Shown here one piece after another: positions 1 to 11,455 of a DNA stretch of 64,000 bases. Every line of letters starts with the position of its first letter. The first letter of the stretch is position 1. This DNA is from Calocera cornea HHB12733 (taxonomy: Eukaryota > Basidiomycota > Dacrymycetes > Dacrymycetales > Dacrymycetaceae), in contig KV424056.1 in the NCBI GenBank assembly GCA_001632435.1, positions 20,142-84,141 on the forward strand, in the 5' to 3' direction. Below the pieces are notes generated by a model, which ran no database searches, was not told the DNA's origin, and saw nothing but the letters and a program-made list of their open reading frames with translations. A program made the position numbers and the translations under genes.

Positions 1-1042
1 TGAAGCCGTCAGGGCCTCCGGTGTTGCCCGCGAGGAGCTCTTCATCACTACCAAGCTTCCGTATAGCACATCCCCAATTTTTGGGACTATATAAGATGGA
101 CTGATGTATGGTTAGAAATAACCACCATGGTTGTGTGCGAGAATCCTTGGAGATGAGCTTGAAGGACTCTGGACTAGATTACTTCGACTTGGTGAGTTCC
201 CTGTTCAAGTGCTGCAAATTGCTGACCCCAGTAGTATCTGATGCACTGGCCGATGGCTTTCGAGCTCAGTGGTATGAAAGTGGACCTGTATATGCGCTTG
301 ATCTTCATTATTGATTTCCAGATGAGTTTCCTGACCCGGTAAATGACGGCAACTTCAAGGTGCTCGAACACCCAAACTATGTGGAGACGTGGGCCGAGAT
401 GGAGAAGCTCCTAGACACGGGCAAAGTCAAGGCAATAGGCGTCTCGAATCTCTCTTTGAAGACGTGCGTGCGATTTTCTGATGACTTGGACGAGCCTAAT
501 GGCACAGGTGTAGCCTTCCGGTTCTTCTTGAGAGCGCGAAAGTCGTCCCGGCCGTCAATCAGGTCGAAATCCATCCACTTTGTGCGCAGTTCGAGCTACA
601 GAAGTACTGCGAGAGTAAGGGAATACACGTTACCGGATATTCTGCCACGGGTAAGTGAACGCGCGCTCTGAATATAAGCACTGCTCATCCCAATTACCAT
701 CTTCACAGGCTACGCGCCGGTTCAGAACCATCCCGAAGTCAAGAAGATAGCTGAGAAGCATGACACCTCCCCGGCTCAAGTCTCGTTGGCATGGGCCGTC
801 TCTCGTGGTATCAGCATTTTACCGAAGAGTACCAGCGTAGAGAGGCAGAAGTCGAACCTCGTTGTAAGTGCCCGAACTTCTGCACGGTTGAGGATATCCC
901 ATGAGATATTTGCATGGCACAGTTGCCGAAGCTGGACGAAGAAGATATCAAGACGCTGAACAGCCTGGATGAGAGAAAGCATCTATGCCAGTACCCAGGT
1001 CCGAAAACTTACGGATGGACATACGAGGAACTGGGCTGGTGA
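1..1042 (+). CDS. Aldo/keto reductase, 3' part (5' end outside window)
   Basis: NAD(P)H-dependent aldo/keto reductase, a cytosolic (beta/alpha)8-barrel enzyme reducing aldehydes and ketones. The reading frame is open at base 2. Exons by splice consensus are 1-60, 116-191, 235-271, 322-463, 508-650, 709-863 and 923-1042, which join in frame to 243 residues ending at TGA. Family signatures seen: the strand before the catalytic His (YLMHWP), the IGVSN signature in exon 4, a QVEIHP stretch, and the cofactor-binding segment SLAWAVSRGISILPKST followed by a C-terminal tail ending GWTYEELGW. Each of the six introns is about 43-59 bp. The catalytic Asp/Tyr would lie in the missing 5' part. The substrate cannot be inferred. 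Confidence 0.9.
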
Positions 1043-1523
1043 GATTGTGACCTGCGGTAATGACAGGGTGGCCATGCCAATCTGGTCAACATGGCACATG
1101 ATGAAACGAACAGGAGCGCATATGGCGCATTATGTATAATGAACATCGCATCGTTGAGACATGATGCAGTCCCGATGCGCAGTTGTGCTCGGACGATCCA
1201 GTTCCTCTCTGACCCCCTGCATATACTTACTTACTGTATATGTTCCTCGCTGGATTATCTCAGTGACCGGACGCAGAGACCTCCACTTGCCTGCTGCTAT
1301 CTGCACGTGATCCAATGCAGCCAGGAGGGACCGAAGCCGGCGGGATTGGAGCAGGGGACCCAGCGGGCGCGCACGCGTCATGGCACGTGGGGACCACCCA
1401 CATACCCGTAGCGGCGAGCGCCTGCGCCGCCGCATACACTCGCCAGTCCCGTACCATCTCTCTCGTTCAGTGTACCCTCACTCTGTCTAACGACCTTCCC
1501 GTCCTCCCCACTGCACGGCCGCC
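1043..1523. other. Intergenic, 5' flank of RhoGAP gene
   Basis: The interval between the AKR stop and the ATG at 1524 holds no coding frame with family resemblance. It presumably carries the AKR 3' UTR and the RhoGAP promoter. I see no convincing TATA box or repeat. Confidence 0.5.
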
Positions 1524-4500
1524 ATGGCCAACGACATGCCACAACATCTAGTGCCTTGGTTTGACCACCATCTCAAAGTCCTCAACGACTCGTACATGGC
1601 GTTCTTCCAAGAGAGGTGCGGGCACCCTCCTATTCTTAAGCGCTAATCAGACTGACGTACAGCCATGCAGAGCAAGGCTGGAAGAGAGCTAGTTAGTCTG
1701 TAGTCATATGCTCAGTGATGCGTTCTGACATCTACTTAGTGTCGACTCGCTGTTCAAGCTATACACTCGCGCCAAAGGGATCGACGCCCAACTCGAGTGA
1801 GGGCTGCCTTCCTTTGGAGCAGATGTGTCAGATGTTGACAGTATGCCCAACAGTCGAGTTGAGACGAGCTCTACACGTCTGGCATGGAGAGAAGTGCTGG
1901 GAGAACTGGAGCACGAGGCAGCAACGCATTCTGCATTTATCGAATCGATTAAGAGCGATGTGATCACACCGTTATCGGTGTTCAAGGTAAGACTGGTCTC
2001 AACATAACATTGCCTCCAGCACTCATGTCTCATAGGATACGCAAGAGCGGACGCGTAAACGCATCAAGGAGGATATTAAGGAGAGCTATCAGCGGTATCA
2101 TGAGATGGCAGATAGCATTCTTCCGAGATTGAAGAGGAACTACGTGAAGAAGTGTCAAGACGTTGAGGTACGCTCAAGCAGCACACGCAAGAGGGATATA
2201 CTGATTAAGACGTTGCGTAGGATCATCGGGCTCAAGAACGAGCCGTGGAGATGCAGAAGCAACTGCTCTCCACACCGATGTCGCCTCCCCAAGGACCCAG
2301 CACCTCTTCATCGAATCTGAGCGCAGCGCCGCAGCCCGTGTCTCCAATACCATTGCCGCCATCTACAGCAGCACCCGTGCAGCGAGCACGATCACCATCA
2401 GCATCAGGAGGACTCTCTGACCTAGCACAACATGGGAAGAAGCAATTCGGCCAACTCATGAACTTTCTCAATGAGCGAAGAGATGGCAGGGAGGGCAACG
2501 GCCCCTTACCCAAAGACGTACCGACGTTGCCTAGTGCTGAGCGGAGCAGTGGTCCGGGACCCATCCGAAGTGTCAAAGCCAAGCGAGAAGCCGACGAAGC
2601 CGACAAGGAATACAGGAGCGGTGTGTTCCATCTAGAGACTCTCCGGCTACGAAGAGAAAAGATTCTGCTTGCGGGATACACGAGTCTAGAAGAACTGGTT
2701 AGAGAGTCCGCAGAAGTTGTCCAGCAAGCTCTCAGCAAGTACAGCGATGTCCTGGAAGTGACCGCCACAGCGAATGCTTCTCTTGCCCGTGACTTGCAAG
2801 GCAGCGTCGAAGGCATAACTCCTGCGAGAGACGGTGAGAGTCGACTGCCTAATTCAGCACCACCCGAATCTCTGACGTCCGTTCTCTGTAGCCTCTCTCG
2901 TCCGAGCGGCAGTCCCGAACGCTGTCGCCAATGCTCTGCCGAAGAGGGTCTTATACTGGAATTATTCCGTGGGCGAATGCAATGATCTCATATTTGGAGT
3001 CAGTCTCGTGGACTACGCGACCGCCAGAAGTCTCCCAGACGGTAGGGCTCCGGATCTAGTATTGAAGTGCATTCAGGAAGTGGAAGCACGAGGTCAGACG
3101 GTCACGATTTTGTCCTCCACATGTGATTGCTGATACACTCTCCAGGCTTGGAGTCTGAGGGGATCTATCGTGTAAGTGCAGCTCACCGTTATCCTTTCTC
3201 TGCTTATGCTCTTGGAAGGTATCTGGCCGACATGCCGCAGTGCAGGAGGTACAAGATACTTATTCTCCATTAATGTGCTTCCTTGACTTATTGGTTCTCC
3301 AGATGATGCACAAAATTGAAAGGAACGAGACAGAGTTCAACTTCAATCATCTTCTGGATGATGTCTACACGATTTGTTCACTTTTGAAGGTCAGCTCTCA
3401 TCCTGCTTGGCTATGTCCAATGAACCGATGTAGCCGCAGTTGTATCTCCGAGAATTACCCGAACCTGTTTTTCGCTATCCGCTCCCGGATCGCTTACAAT
3501 ATAGCGAAAAGCGAGGTTAGCTTCATTGATCGAAGCTGGCGGACAACGCTCACACTCTCTGACAGAGGAACACATCTCCAATAATCTCCTTATCCTAAAG
3601 TCCAAACTGCGGCGGCTACCCGCGGTGCACCAAGCGACTCTACGGGTTCTTATCGAACATTTGGCGAAAGTTGCCAGCCGGAGCATTCAGAACAAGATGG
3701 ATGCAAAAAACCTTTCACTGATCTTTGGCCCTGTTGTATTCGGTGAAGATGAGATGCCGAAGAACGGAGACGTATTGAGTGTCGGAATGGCCAAGGTTAG
3801 TATATGCTGTCGAACGAAACGGAGCCCTCTGACTAGTCTGTCAGGATACACTGATGGAGGACCTCATAAATTTTGCTCCCCTAGTGTTCTCAGATCAGAG
3901 TACCGCTTCACCTGCCCGCCCGAAATCACCACCGCTTCCGTCTGCGCCAGAAAATGAGGCACCGGCGGCTGGTCCGAGGGGCAATCCGTACGGCACAGAG
4001 CATAGCTCATTCGTCGTTATTCCCCCACGGGAGAAGGACTTTGCACCGACGATGCCAACCCGTGCAGCTACGGCAAACAGTATTCATCCTTCCCGCAAGG
4101 CATATACCCTCAACACGACAGAAACCGTACCAGCGCGTCAATCGAGGCAGCCCAGGCTGACACTGGATACAGTTGACACGCCCTCCCAGTTGTCCAACGA
4201 TAGCGGTCGAGACGATGAGGAAAAGACGGCGATTCCAGGGCGTTCTTCCCACGAGTCCCCTGAGTCGACGAAAAGCCCGCTGACGGCGAGCCCCACGAAA
4301 CTTCAATCTAGCCCGGTCAAGAGCCAAAGAACGAGCCCGCTCAGCGTCACAACTTCACTGCCGTCGCAGAGCTTCCCCGCTGAGCGGGAGACCGGTTCGA
4401 CCACAACTTCCCCAGCCACTGCGGAATCGTTTGAATCCACGAAAACTTCATTCTCTATGCAGCAGTTGACGCCCCCGTCGCCTTCAGGCTCCGAAACGAT

Positions 4501-4528
4501 ACCTGAAGCTCGGATTGTGGCTGGTTAA
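1524..4528 (+). CDS. F-BAR / RhoGAP protein (Rgd1-like)
   Basis: Rho GTPase-activating protein with a membrane-bending F-BAR domain. Rgd1-type proteins act on Rho GTPases at sites of polar growth. Thirteen exons (1524-1615, 1671-1691, 1740-1796, 1842-1986, 2036-2167, 2221-2833, 2892-3092, 3146-3171, 3219-3248, 3303-3389, 3440-3515, 3566-3795, 3845-4528) sum to 2,394 nt, that is 797 residues in frame. The F-BAR/coiled-coil region covers roughly residues 10-340, interrupted by a Ser/Pro-rich linker after about residue 160. The RhoGAP domain (about 350-590) has the arginine-finger segment GIYRVSG and the LKLYLRELPEPVF helix. The C-terminal ~200 residues are Ser/Thr/Pro-rich and probably disordered. 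The ATG at 1524 has a good context (GCCGCCATGG). Assignment to Rgd1 rather than another F-BAR GAP rests on domain order only. Confidence 0.88.
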
Positions 4529-4802
4529 GCTTGAGCAATCTTCTTCAATTTCTCCCTAACTTGGTCGAACATCTTCCTTTGCATGTACCATCTTGTAAGT
4601 TCATGGACGCAGCAACCCACACATACCCCAGAACGTTGATTAGGGTGAGACATAGATCAATACAGTAATGTACATACATTGGACTGTCTACAGGTGGGAA
4701 GTCTACGACGTTAGCCTGACGCAACCTGCTCGTGTCTGACGATAACGACAGGAAGCCTCGATGCAACTCATCTTCCGAACAGCGGTGTGGCCAACTCCGT
4801 CC

Positions 4803-7405
4803 TCAAGAGCGGTAGCGCGGTTGTCTGGTTTCGAAGACGCTGAGCGTTTTGGCCCACTGTATGACTCTGATGTGTGCCATCACTCTGGGTACAGGCTCAG
4901 CCTGCGCCCGCGTTAACAGGGTTGCAAACTTACTTGTCAGGAGAGAAACCGTGCACTTCCAATCCTTCGAGGGTGGTTGCCCTCGAAAGCGCCACATAGG
5001 CTTGCCCTGGGAGACGAGTCCGTTGGATAGAACCCGGAGGCAGCAAGGAAACCTACCTTTCTCGAAGACCTCCGAGAGGTCTATCTTGACGCGCTCCAGT
5101 GTTTGTCCCTGAGCTTTGTGGACCGATAATGCCCAGGCAAGGATGAGGGGCACCTCGGATATCCAACTTGGTCAACCCAATCACCACGATTGGATTTATG
5201 ACAACATACCTGGTCCCGCTGCGCCTCTGCCTTACCCTTGACGTTGACCACAGAAAACTGCGTCGGTTGAACGAGGACAACTTGTCCAGTGTTGAACTTA
5301 ACGATTGGCCATCTAGAGTTCGCAAGCTCTTCAGGATGCACCTTGCCGTCGCTGAGCGAGACCTTCGGGACACGGCCGTTTTGAGCCCACATCGGCACGT
5401 CTGCCTCTTGTGCACGACCGAGTTCGTAGCCATTGTCTCTAGCCTCCAAAGGCGTGTTGAATCCTACCACGACGCCTTGTGACCCGTTAACAAGAGAGCC
5501 CTGTTCAAGATTCTGCGGTGCGATCATCAGTGGCCCGCTGTCATTCTACATGATCCTCTTACTGCCACTAGCATCACTTGAGCGCCTTCTTTCAGAGTGA
5601 TGGATGCTGGAGCAACGACATTGCGATCCAGCTTCTTCGTGGCGTCTGCCGGTGAGAGGGGATTGCCGCGGATGTCGGTTCCAGCAAAGTCTCGAGCGAT
5701 GAATTTATAAGGTGGGGACCGTAACAGAGCGAGCTTCTGATCATTGGCCCTCTTGACTTGATCTTTCTTCGGAAATCTACGAAAGTCTTAGGAATGTTGG
5801 CAGGTACGCTAGCGATACTGCACTCACATCCGTGTAGGTTCGATGCCATCGGCGAAATTCAAAGGCCGGTCAAGGTTACGAAAAGCAGCGATTGCCGCTG
5901 GTCCGAGTTGTCCGGTGCGTGCTTCATTCAGCATGTCAATGAAGACTGAAAATCAAATCGGTCAGCGTTCTCTGAGATGTGCAGTCACACACGAACCTTG
6001 CTCCTTCTGTCGGAAGACGTGTGTCAGGGTAAACCTCCAGGGCACGGCATCCTTCCAACAACGCGCTTCGAAGGCAAATGTGATTGGTACTTTGACGTTG
6101 TCAAGCTCATCCGGCACAGGCGGCAATTGAAAGAAGTCTCCGCAGAATACGAGCCTGGGAAGAAATAAGAAATCAGAAATCGGAAATCGAACGCGGCACT
6201 GTGTCTTACTGCAAACCGCCAAAGGGTTGATGTGGGTTGTGCCGGACGCGTCTACCGATATAATCGAGCTTGTCAAGCAGCGCACCATCACACATCGAGA
6301 CTGACAGAGGTCAGGCGGGGCCACTACAAATGAAAAGAACGCACTCTCGTCAACGATCAGCGTCACGGTGTCGAGCCACCGTCGTCGAGCAAACCCACCC
6401 AGCTTCAGGTACAAGTCTTCAGCATCCCCTTTCCCAAGTCCGATACCTACACACTCGGTCAGAAAGTCGAGATTGCCAACACAACCCCTCGCACCTGCCC
6501 AGGAATGCAGCGTACAGCCTCCTATATTCACCGCGGCGATGCCAGTAGGTGCTGTGACTCCTGTCTCACCGCTGCCGTGAGGCGGTAAAGCCCGGATGAT
6601 CTTTCGAAGCAGAAATGACTTTCCGGTGCCTAGAAGGAAGGACACGGTCTCAGTAAGACATCCAATTACCAGAAAGTGAAGCTAACCTGCAGATCCAGTG
6701 AAGAAAACACTCTTGTGTTGCCGCACGACCAGGTCGAAGATGTGCTCCTGCTCAGGGGATAAAGGTCCTTCGGCAACCAAGGCTGCTTCGGCTCTGACAG
6801 ATTCTGGGAAGCCCTGACTGTGCACAGGCAGCGGGGGCTCGGAGTCCGGGTCCGAGTCACTCAACAGCTCTAGCGCATCTGGGCCGGGCACTTCTTCAAT
6901 ATCACTGGAAGAGTCCAGAAGGTAAATGACTTCATGCGTGTGCGTGTGTGATCGTTCAGTAGGTGAGAAGGTACTGGAATGGAATGGAACAGGTAAAAGT
7001 GAAGAGGCGGGGATAACATTGTTGGGCTGCCTGCTCAGGATGGGGCCCGCTTGAAGATTTGCTTCGGCAAAGATCAGCTTTACTCACGACGAGCAAGGGT
7101 ATCTGAAGTTACCTCCAGGAGAAGTGTCCCGCATCCAGCGCTCTGCGTCAGGATAGTTATCGAATTTCTTGTATCTTGCGCGCGACAATCCTTTCGTCTT
7201 ATCGTTGCGAGAAGCCGAGGTTAAGAAAGAGAAGTTAATCACGAGAAGGACGCAGGCTCACGGCTCTTTCACACTGTTCAGGCGAGTTAATGAGTCACCG
7301 GCATTGACGGTGCTAACCAAAACAAGAGCTCACATCTTCCCAGGTAGAGTATACGAATGGACCACCCCGCCCAACTCGAACTGCATAGAAATATGCCCTT
7401 GGCAT
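4803..7405 (-). CDS. PIF1-family DNA helicase with N-terminal RNase H1/viroplasmin-like domain
   Basis: 5'-3' DNA helicase of the PIF1/RRM3 family, which acts at replication forks, telomeres, G-quadruplexes and in mitochondria. About 13 exons joined by GT-AG splicing. Residues ~1-45 match the RNase H1 N-terminal (viroplasmin-like) nucleic-acid-binding fold: [15 protein letters not shown] and ARYKKF are in the expected order and spacing. After an acidic, Ser/Pro-rich linker come Walker A GSAGTGKS (split by an intron after GSAG), [12 protein letters not shown], Walker B VDEISM (created only by splicing), [15 protein letters not shown] and the C-terminal SVHKAQGQT and [13 protein letters not shown] motifs. 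The stop is at 4803-4805. Exon 2 is only 12 nt (7262-7273). The start at 7405 begins just before the domain; in-frame ATGs further upstream exist. All helicase motifs are intact, so I take it as functional and host-encoded, not a Helitron helicase. Confidence 0.88.
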
Positions 7406-7806
7406 GGTGTATGTGTAACGGCAGCCGGAAACCTGCAGACTCGGGGAAGCCGATAAGGCAAAGCGTGGGGATGAGGGGCCTGTTACCCCTGAGTCAAACG
7501 CGTTCAACATTACAGTCATCCGCGCGGAAACAGTTTTTCTATGATAGAGATTCTGGCCCGTACAAATTACAGTGCTATGGAAGTCGACCTTCGGAGACAG
7601 CTTTGTGCGAGCCTCTTTCAATGTTCCCCGTCTGTATCGAAACGTCGATGGACCGCCATCGAAAATACATCTTGCGCATCGCTTGTGTCGCGCGAAGCGC
7701 ACAAGGGCCAATGATTCTACGCTGCCCATCTCAGAACGTGTCTGGTACCCTAATATAAGACTCAGACAAACACAAAGCACGTAACAAGTGTGCTGCGTAC
7801 GCTGAA
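7406..7806. other. Intergenic between mL43 stop and PIF1 start
   Basis: About 400 bp that should hold the PIF1 promoter (minus strand). A minus-strand frame stays open through it and continues into PIF1 exon 1, so a longer N-terminus is possible, but its composition resembles no known leader. No repeat seen. Confidence 0.4.
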
Positions 7807-8320
7807 CTATATTTCAACCGGCTTCTCCACGTGCATCCCACTCCAAATACCCCTAACGCTCTCCGTAGTGCTCTCCACGGGCTTTTTCAGCGGGCGGATC
7901 TTGGCTCCGGAAGAGTCCAGCAACAGCTTGACCTTCTCCGCGATAGCGGTAGGCTGGAAACCGTTCAGAGCGATAACCTTGTCTCGTCCGTTCACTGGAT
8001 CAAGGATGAGCTTAGCACACGCGATTGAGCGGAGAGAGCGTACAATAGAAGCCTCTGACAACAGGATGTTTATAGGAGCGCTTGAGTAGAACAACCTCGA
8101 CGTGGGGATTTGTGGCTGCGAGGTCCTCTATGTTGTTGAGGATGTAGGTTCGAGCATGGGCGTTTGATGGCCAGAAGTCGCAGTACTCGAATACGAGCTT
8201 GCGTAGCTGGGGAACGTAGACGGCATGCCCTGGTCTTGAGGAGAGCGATCCCCTGAGTACTTGATGTCGCGCGGGTTTTGAGACGGCCGCGGCTGCTGTT
8301 GTCGCCGCTCTCGTCGCCAT
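7807..8320 (-). CDS. Mitochondrial large-subunit ribosomal protein mL43 (L51/S25/CI-B8 fold)
   Basis: Protein of the mitochondrial 54S ribosomal subunit. Two exons (8044-8320 and 7807-7994) give 154 residues. Residues ~1-30 form an Ala/Arg/Ser-rich leader suited to mitochondrial import. The thioredoxin-like L51/S25/CI-B8 domain follows: KLVFEYCDFWPSN, then NPHVEVVLLKR, the HPVVRGFY turn split by the intron, and LNGRDKVIALNG, ending in a helix with LLLDSSGAKI. The HP(V/F)(V/I)RG(F/E)Y and NGR elements are typical of mL43. It is divergently arranged with the gene starting at 8587. Confidence 0.9.
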
Positions 8321-8586
8321 GGATGGCTTCGAGTAGTGACAGTTGAAGTTGGCCAAAGGGGAGCGGCGGGTTGTACAAAGTTGGTGTAAGAGGCTGTGCC
8401 GCGGGATCAGAAGTGGGTGAGACTGTGAAACTGCGAGTGTCGTGGCGCGCGTCGATTCCCTCCTCATCCTCTTCCTCCGTCGCCCACCCTTCCTCCAACG
8501 ACGCGACGCGCCGCGACTTCGCCTCCCAGCATAGGGACCGACGACAACGCAGGCGCCCATTCCTGCTCCCATTCAGAGCGCCCACA
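8321..8586. promoter_or_regulatory. Divergent promoter interval
   Basis: Only 266 bp separate the ATGs of mL43 (minus) and the 8587 gene (plus), so both promoters must lie here or overlap the neighbouring 5' regions. The sequence is GC-rich with pyrimidine runs (TCCTCATCCTCTTCCTCC around 8460). No specific factor site can be named. Confidence 0.5.
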
Positions 8587-11137
8587 ATGCAGCGAGCAAC
8601 TCGCTCGGCCGCTCCTGCCACCGCACCAACGGCCTCTCTCCAGCCCACACCCATCAAGACACCCGCAAAACGAGGAAGAAAACCAAGGCAGGCCCAGGAG
8701 ACCGCGCAGCTCGAGTCGACCGAACAAGGCGACACCTCAATGGACCACCCAGTTGCGGCCTCGCAAGAGGACGAAGCGATCTCCCCTGACCCTCAGCCGT
8801 CGATACTAGAGGTGGACAGATCCGACTTGACCGACAAGGTCATTGACGTGGACGAGAACGAGATCCCTGTCCTCATGTCCTCCGAGGAAGCTCATATGAT
8901 CCTCGACGTCCTCGAGAAGTACGCCGAGTCCAGTGTGCATGGCCCCGGCCACTCTGACACCTCTCATCTGCAGGATTGATGCTGATGGTCTGCTTGATCA
9001 GTCGGTGAGCGTTGCGGCCGTTGTTTTCAGTCAGTCCAGCTCGGACCAACACGAGGTGTCATCCACCTTGCGATCCCTGCTGGATCAGTCGAATGACGTC
9101 TCCCTGCGCCATATTTATGTTCGTACTTAGCAGCCGTCCAATCGTCCGGGCTATGGGTCTGATTATTTGCTTAGAAAGCCGCGCAGAACTTCACATTGCG
9201 CGTTGCCCCAAGATCCCGACGACGCTCCGCTGTTATTGAGCGTACGAAGAAATTCTGCGACCTGCTACACCAGTTGTTACTGGAGCTTATCCAATCGAAA
9301 GGAGCCGTGTCAGGGCAGCGTGTCGATCTAGAGGTCCTGCAAAACGACATGAAACGTATGTTTCTCCTGTCCTGTCCTGTCCTGCGACTGTGGCCAACGA
9401 ATAATAGAACCGCCTTCAAACTCGCCATACTACGCACTCTTCCAGCAGCTTGGCCGCCCAGCTGGAACCTACTTTTCCTCTCCTGCACAGCTGTCGAAGG
9501 ACCAGCTTGGGAGGCTGTCGTTGGGTACGCCATCACCAGTGGACTGCACCGACAGCGAGACTGATGGCAATTCAGGCCAGGCAGAGACGGTTGCGGTCGT
9601 ACCCACTCAGTTGTTGCCGTCTTCAGATATTCCGACGCTGAGCTCGCTGGTGTCTCATCGCATCCCGAAGAGTCGTCAGATTGAGTCCCTATCCACCGGT
9701 ATGTCATGTTATGATTCGTGCGTTCGGCTTCGATTAACATATACTGCAGTGAAGCGCCTTCCGTATGACCCTTTCGGGTCTTTCGCCCCGACGTACGCCA
9801 CCGACGCTGCCCAAGTCGAGTCATATGACACTATTCTTGCGCGTCAGGCTGCAGCCGCATTTCGCAGATGGGAGAAGCGAGATTGGCCGAACTTCCGCCG
9901 CCTTCGTGAAGTCAAACCTGCGACTCGAAGTAGGAAGAGCCGATCCGGGAAAGTGGAAAGGGAGTCCAGTAGGGGTCAGAAAAGAGCCCGCGAGAACGAC
10001 GACGACGAGTCGGACAGAGTCAAGCGTCGCAAATTCGGTGACGAGCCCATTGCAGCCCTGGAAGGTAATGCCGCACCGCCGTTGGCGTCGACTGCCGACA
10101 CATGCACTTCCATCGTCCCTGAAAACACGACCTCAGCTCCCCACGATGAGGCAGTCATCGATCCGTCACTTTTGGAAGCAGATCTGTTGAAAGAGGTCGA
10201 GTCCATTCTGGGACAAGGAGATGGCCAGCCTCAAATAGACCAACTCCTGCATGAGAACGCAGAGGCGTTGCTTACCCTTCGCACGCTGCAAGACATCAGA
10301 TTGCGCACAGACGGAAAGGTCACAGAAGAATTGGCAGAATTTCAACTAGGTACGTTAAGCTTGGCTCTCAATTATGTCACTCTTGACCGACACCTTCTCA
10401 CTTTTGTAGCAAAAGCTATCGAAGGAAGCCTTTCCATGCTGGTAGACTGGCAGCCTCGATCATCGCAAAACCCTCAAATCCCTTCGTTGGCCCCTGTACA
10501 AGCCGTTCTCTCAAAAGTCGAGAGGATACTTCCTCTGGAGCCCGTGCCAAGCTACAAAGGCATTCTAAAGCCAAACTCCGCAGCACTGAAGGATAACACG
10601 ACTATCCGGATTGCAGCCAGCAATACGATTGCCAATACACACGCATTTGCGTCGACACCAGGCACCTTCGGTACTGCTACACCCGGCTCGCAACGATTTG
10701 CCCCTCGCCATCCCAGTTACCCTCATGCTACCTACCCTTCGGCACAAGCAGCTTCATATCCACCTGTGTATGCTTCCCAGGCTTATGCCTCATCGCATGC
10801 TACAACACAAGCATATAGCCAGTATGCCGGGGGGTACGGAGTGAATGGAAACTCCTATGCCGCCTCTGCATACTCGGGCTATGCCTCTTCTCCTCAAGGC
10901 TACGCCGCTTATCCAAGCTACGCATATGGTGTCGGGGCTGCCGCATACCCAACGGGAACTTATACCCCGACGCAACATAGTACTGCTCGCCCTTCGCAAA
11001 CCACGGCTCAGGCATGGAGCTATGCTGCCCACACACCCGCGGCAGCGCTCCCCCCCCACATGCGAACAGCTGCGAGTCGCCCATCAGGCTACAGCACGCC
11101 TACGGCTCAGCCTTATGCCCCGTGGTCAAAGGCTTGA
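8587..11137 (+). CDS. Uncharacterised protein, basic/acidic middle and Tyr/Ala/Ser-rich C-terminus
   Basis: I do not recognise this gene with confidence. Six exons (8587-8918, 8974-9118, 9175-9355, 9408-9698, 9750-10349, 10410-11137) join in frame to 758 residues. Residues ~1-90 are basic with a KRGRKP AT-hook-like patch, then acidic. Residues ~95-230 look helical (SLLDQSNDVSLRHIY, KKFCDLLHQLLLELIQ), reminiscent of the bromodomain-like N-terminus of fungal RSC-complex subunits. A basic nuclear-localisation-like run (RGQKRAREND, VKRRK) follows, then a helix with LLTLRTLQDIRLRTDGKV. The last ~170 residues are low complexity, rich in Tyr, Ala, Ser and Pro. A nuclear, perhaps chromatin-associated, role is inference. 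The fifth intron is 60 bp, a multiple of three, so its retention would stay in frame. Confidence 0.75.
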
Positions 11138-11455
11138 TTTCGCAGGTTTTGTTGAAGCTGACTCTTCTTGCCTATACCTTCTTTGTTGTCTGCCGCCTCA
11201 TTGTATTCTTACCGGGTGTTGGCCGGTGGGATAGGGCGGAAATCTCATTGCTTCCCGTCGCGAATTGCCTCATTAGGAAGAGCTTCTGTGCCACCAGTAT
11301 TACTCTCGAGCTGCACACCCCTTGCTTCGCAAGGGGTTTTGGGTGGAGAGCTCGTACCCTGCTATTCACCAGAGCGCTTGGGCTTCAAACATACCTCGGT
11401 TTACTACTCCCTTGTCCATGTCAAGAACGTTGCCTTCCTTTTCTTGCTCCCGCGT
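11138..11455. other. 3' flank with short hairpin module
   Basis: After the stop of the preceding gene there is no coding frame. At 11318-11336 lies a hairpin, CCCCTTGC-ttc-GCAAGGGG, followed by GCTCGTACCCTGC. The same module recurs at about 19673-19720, also directly upstream of a TTTGCTTCCG array, so I read it as one end of a composite repeat. Confidence 0.55.

Noticed and set aside
4803..7405. PIF1 gene as part of a Helitron
   Set aside because: No Rep/HUH domain nearby, typical host introns, a complete stand-alone helicase with its own N-terminal domain, and neighbours are ordinary genes.
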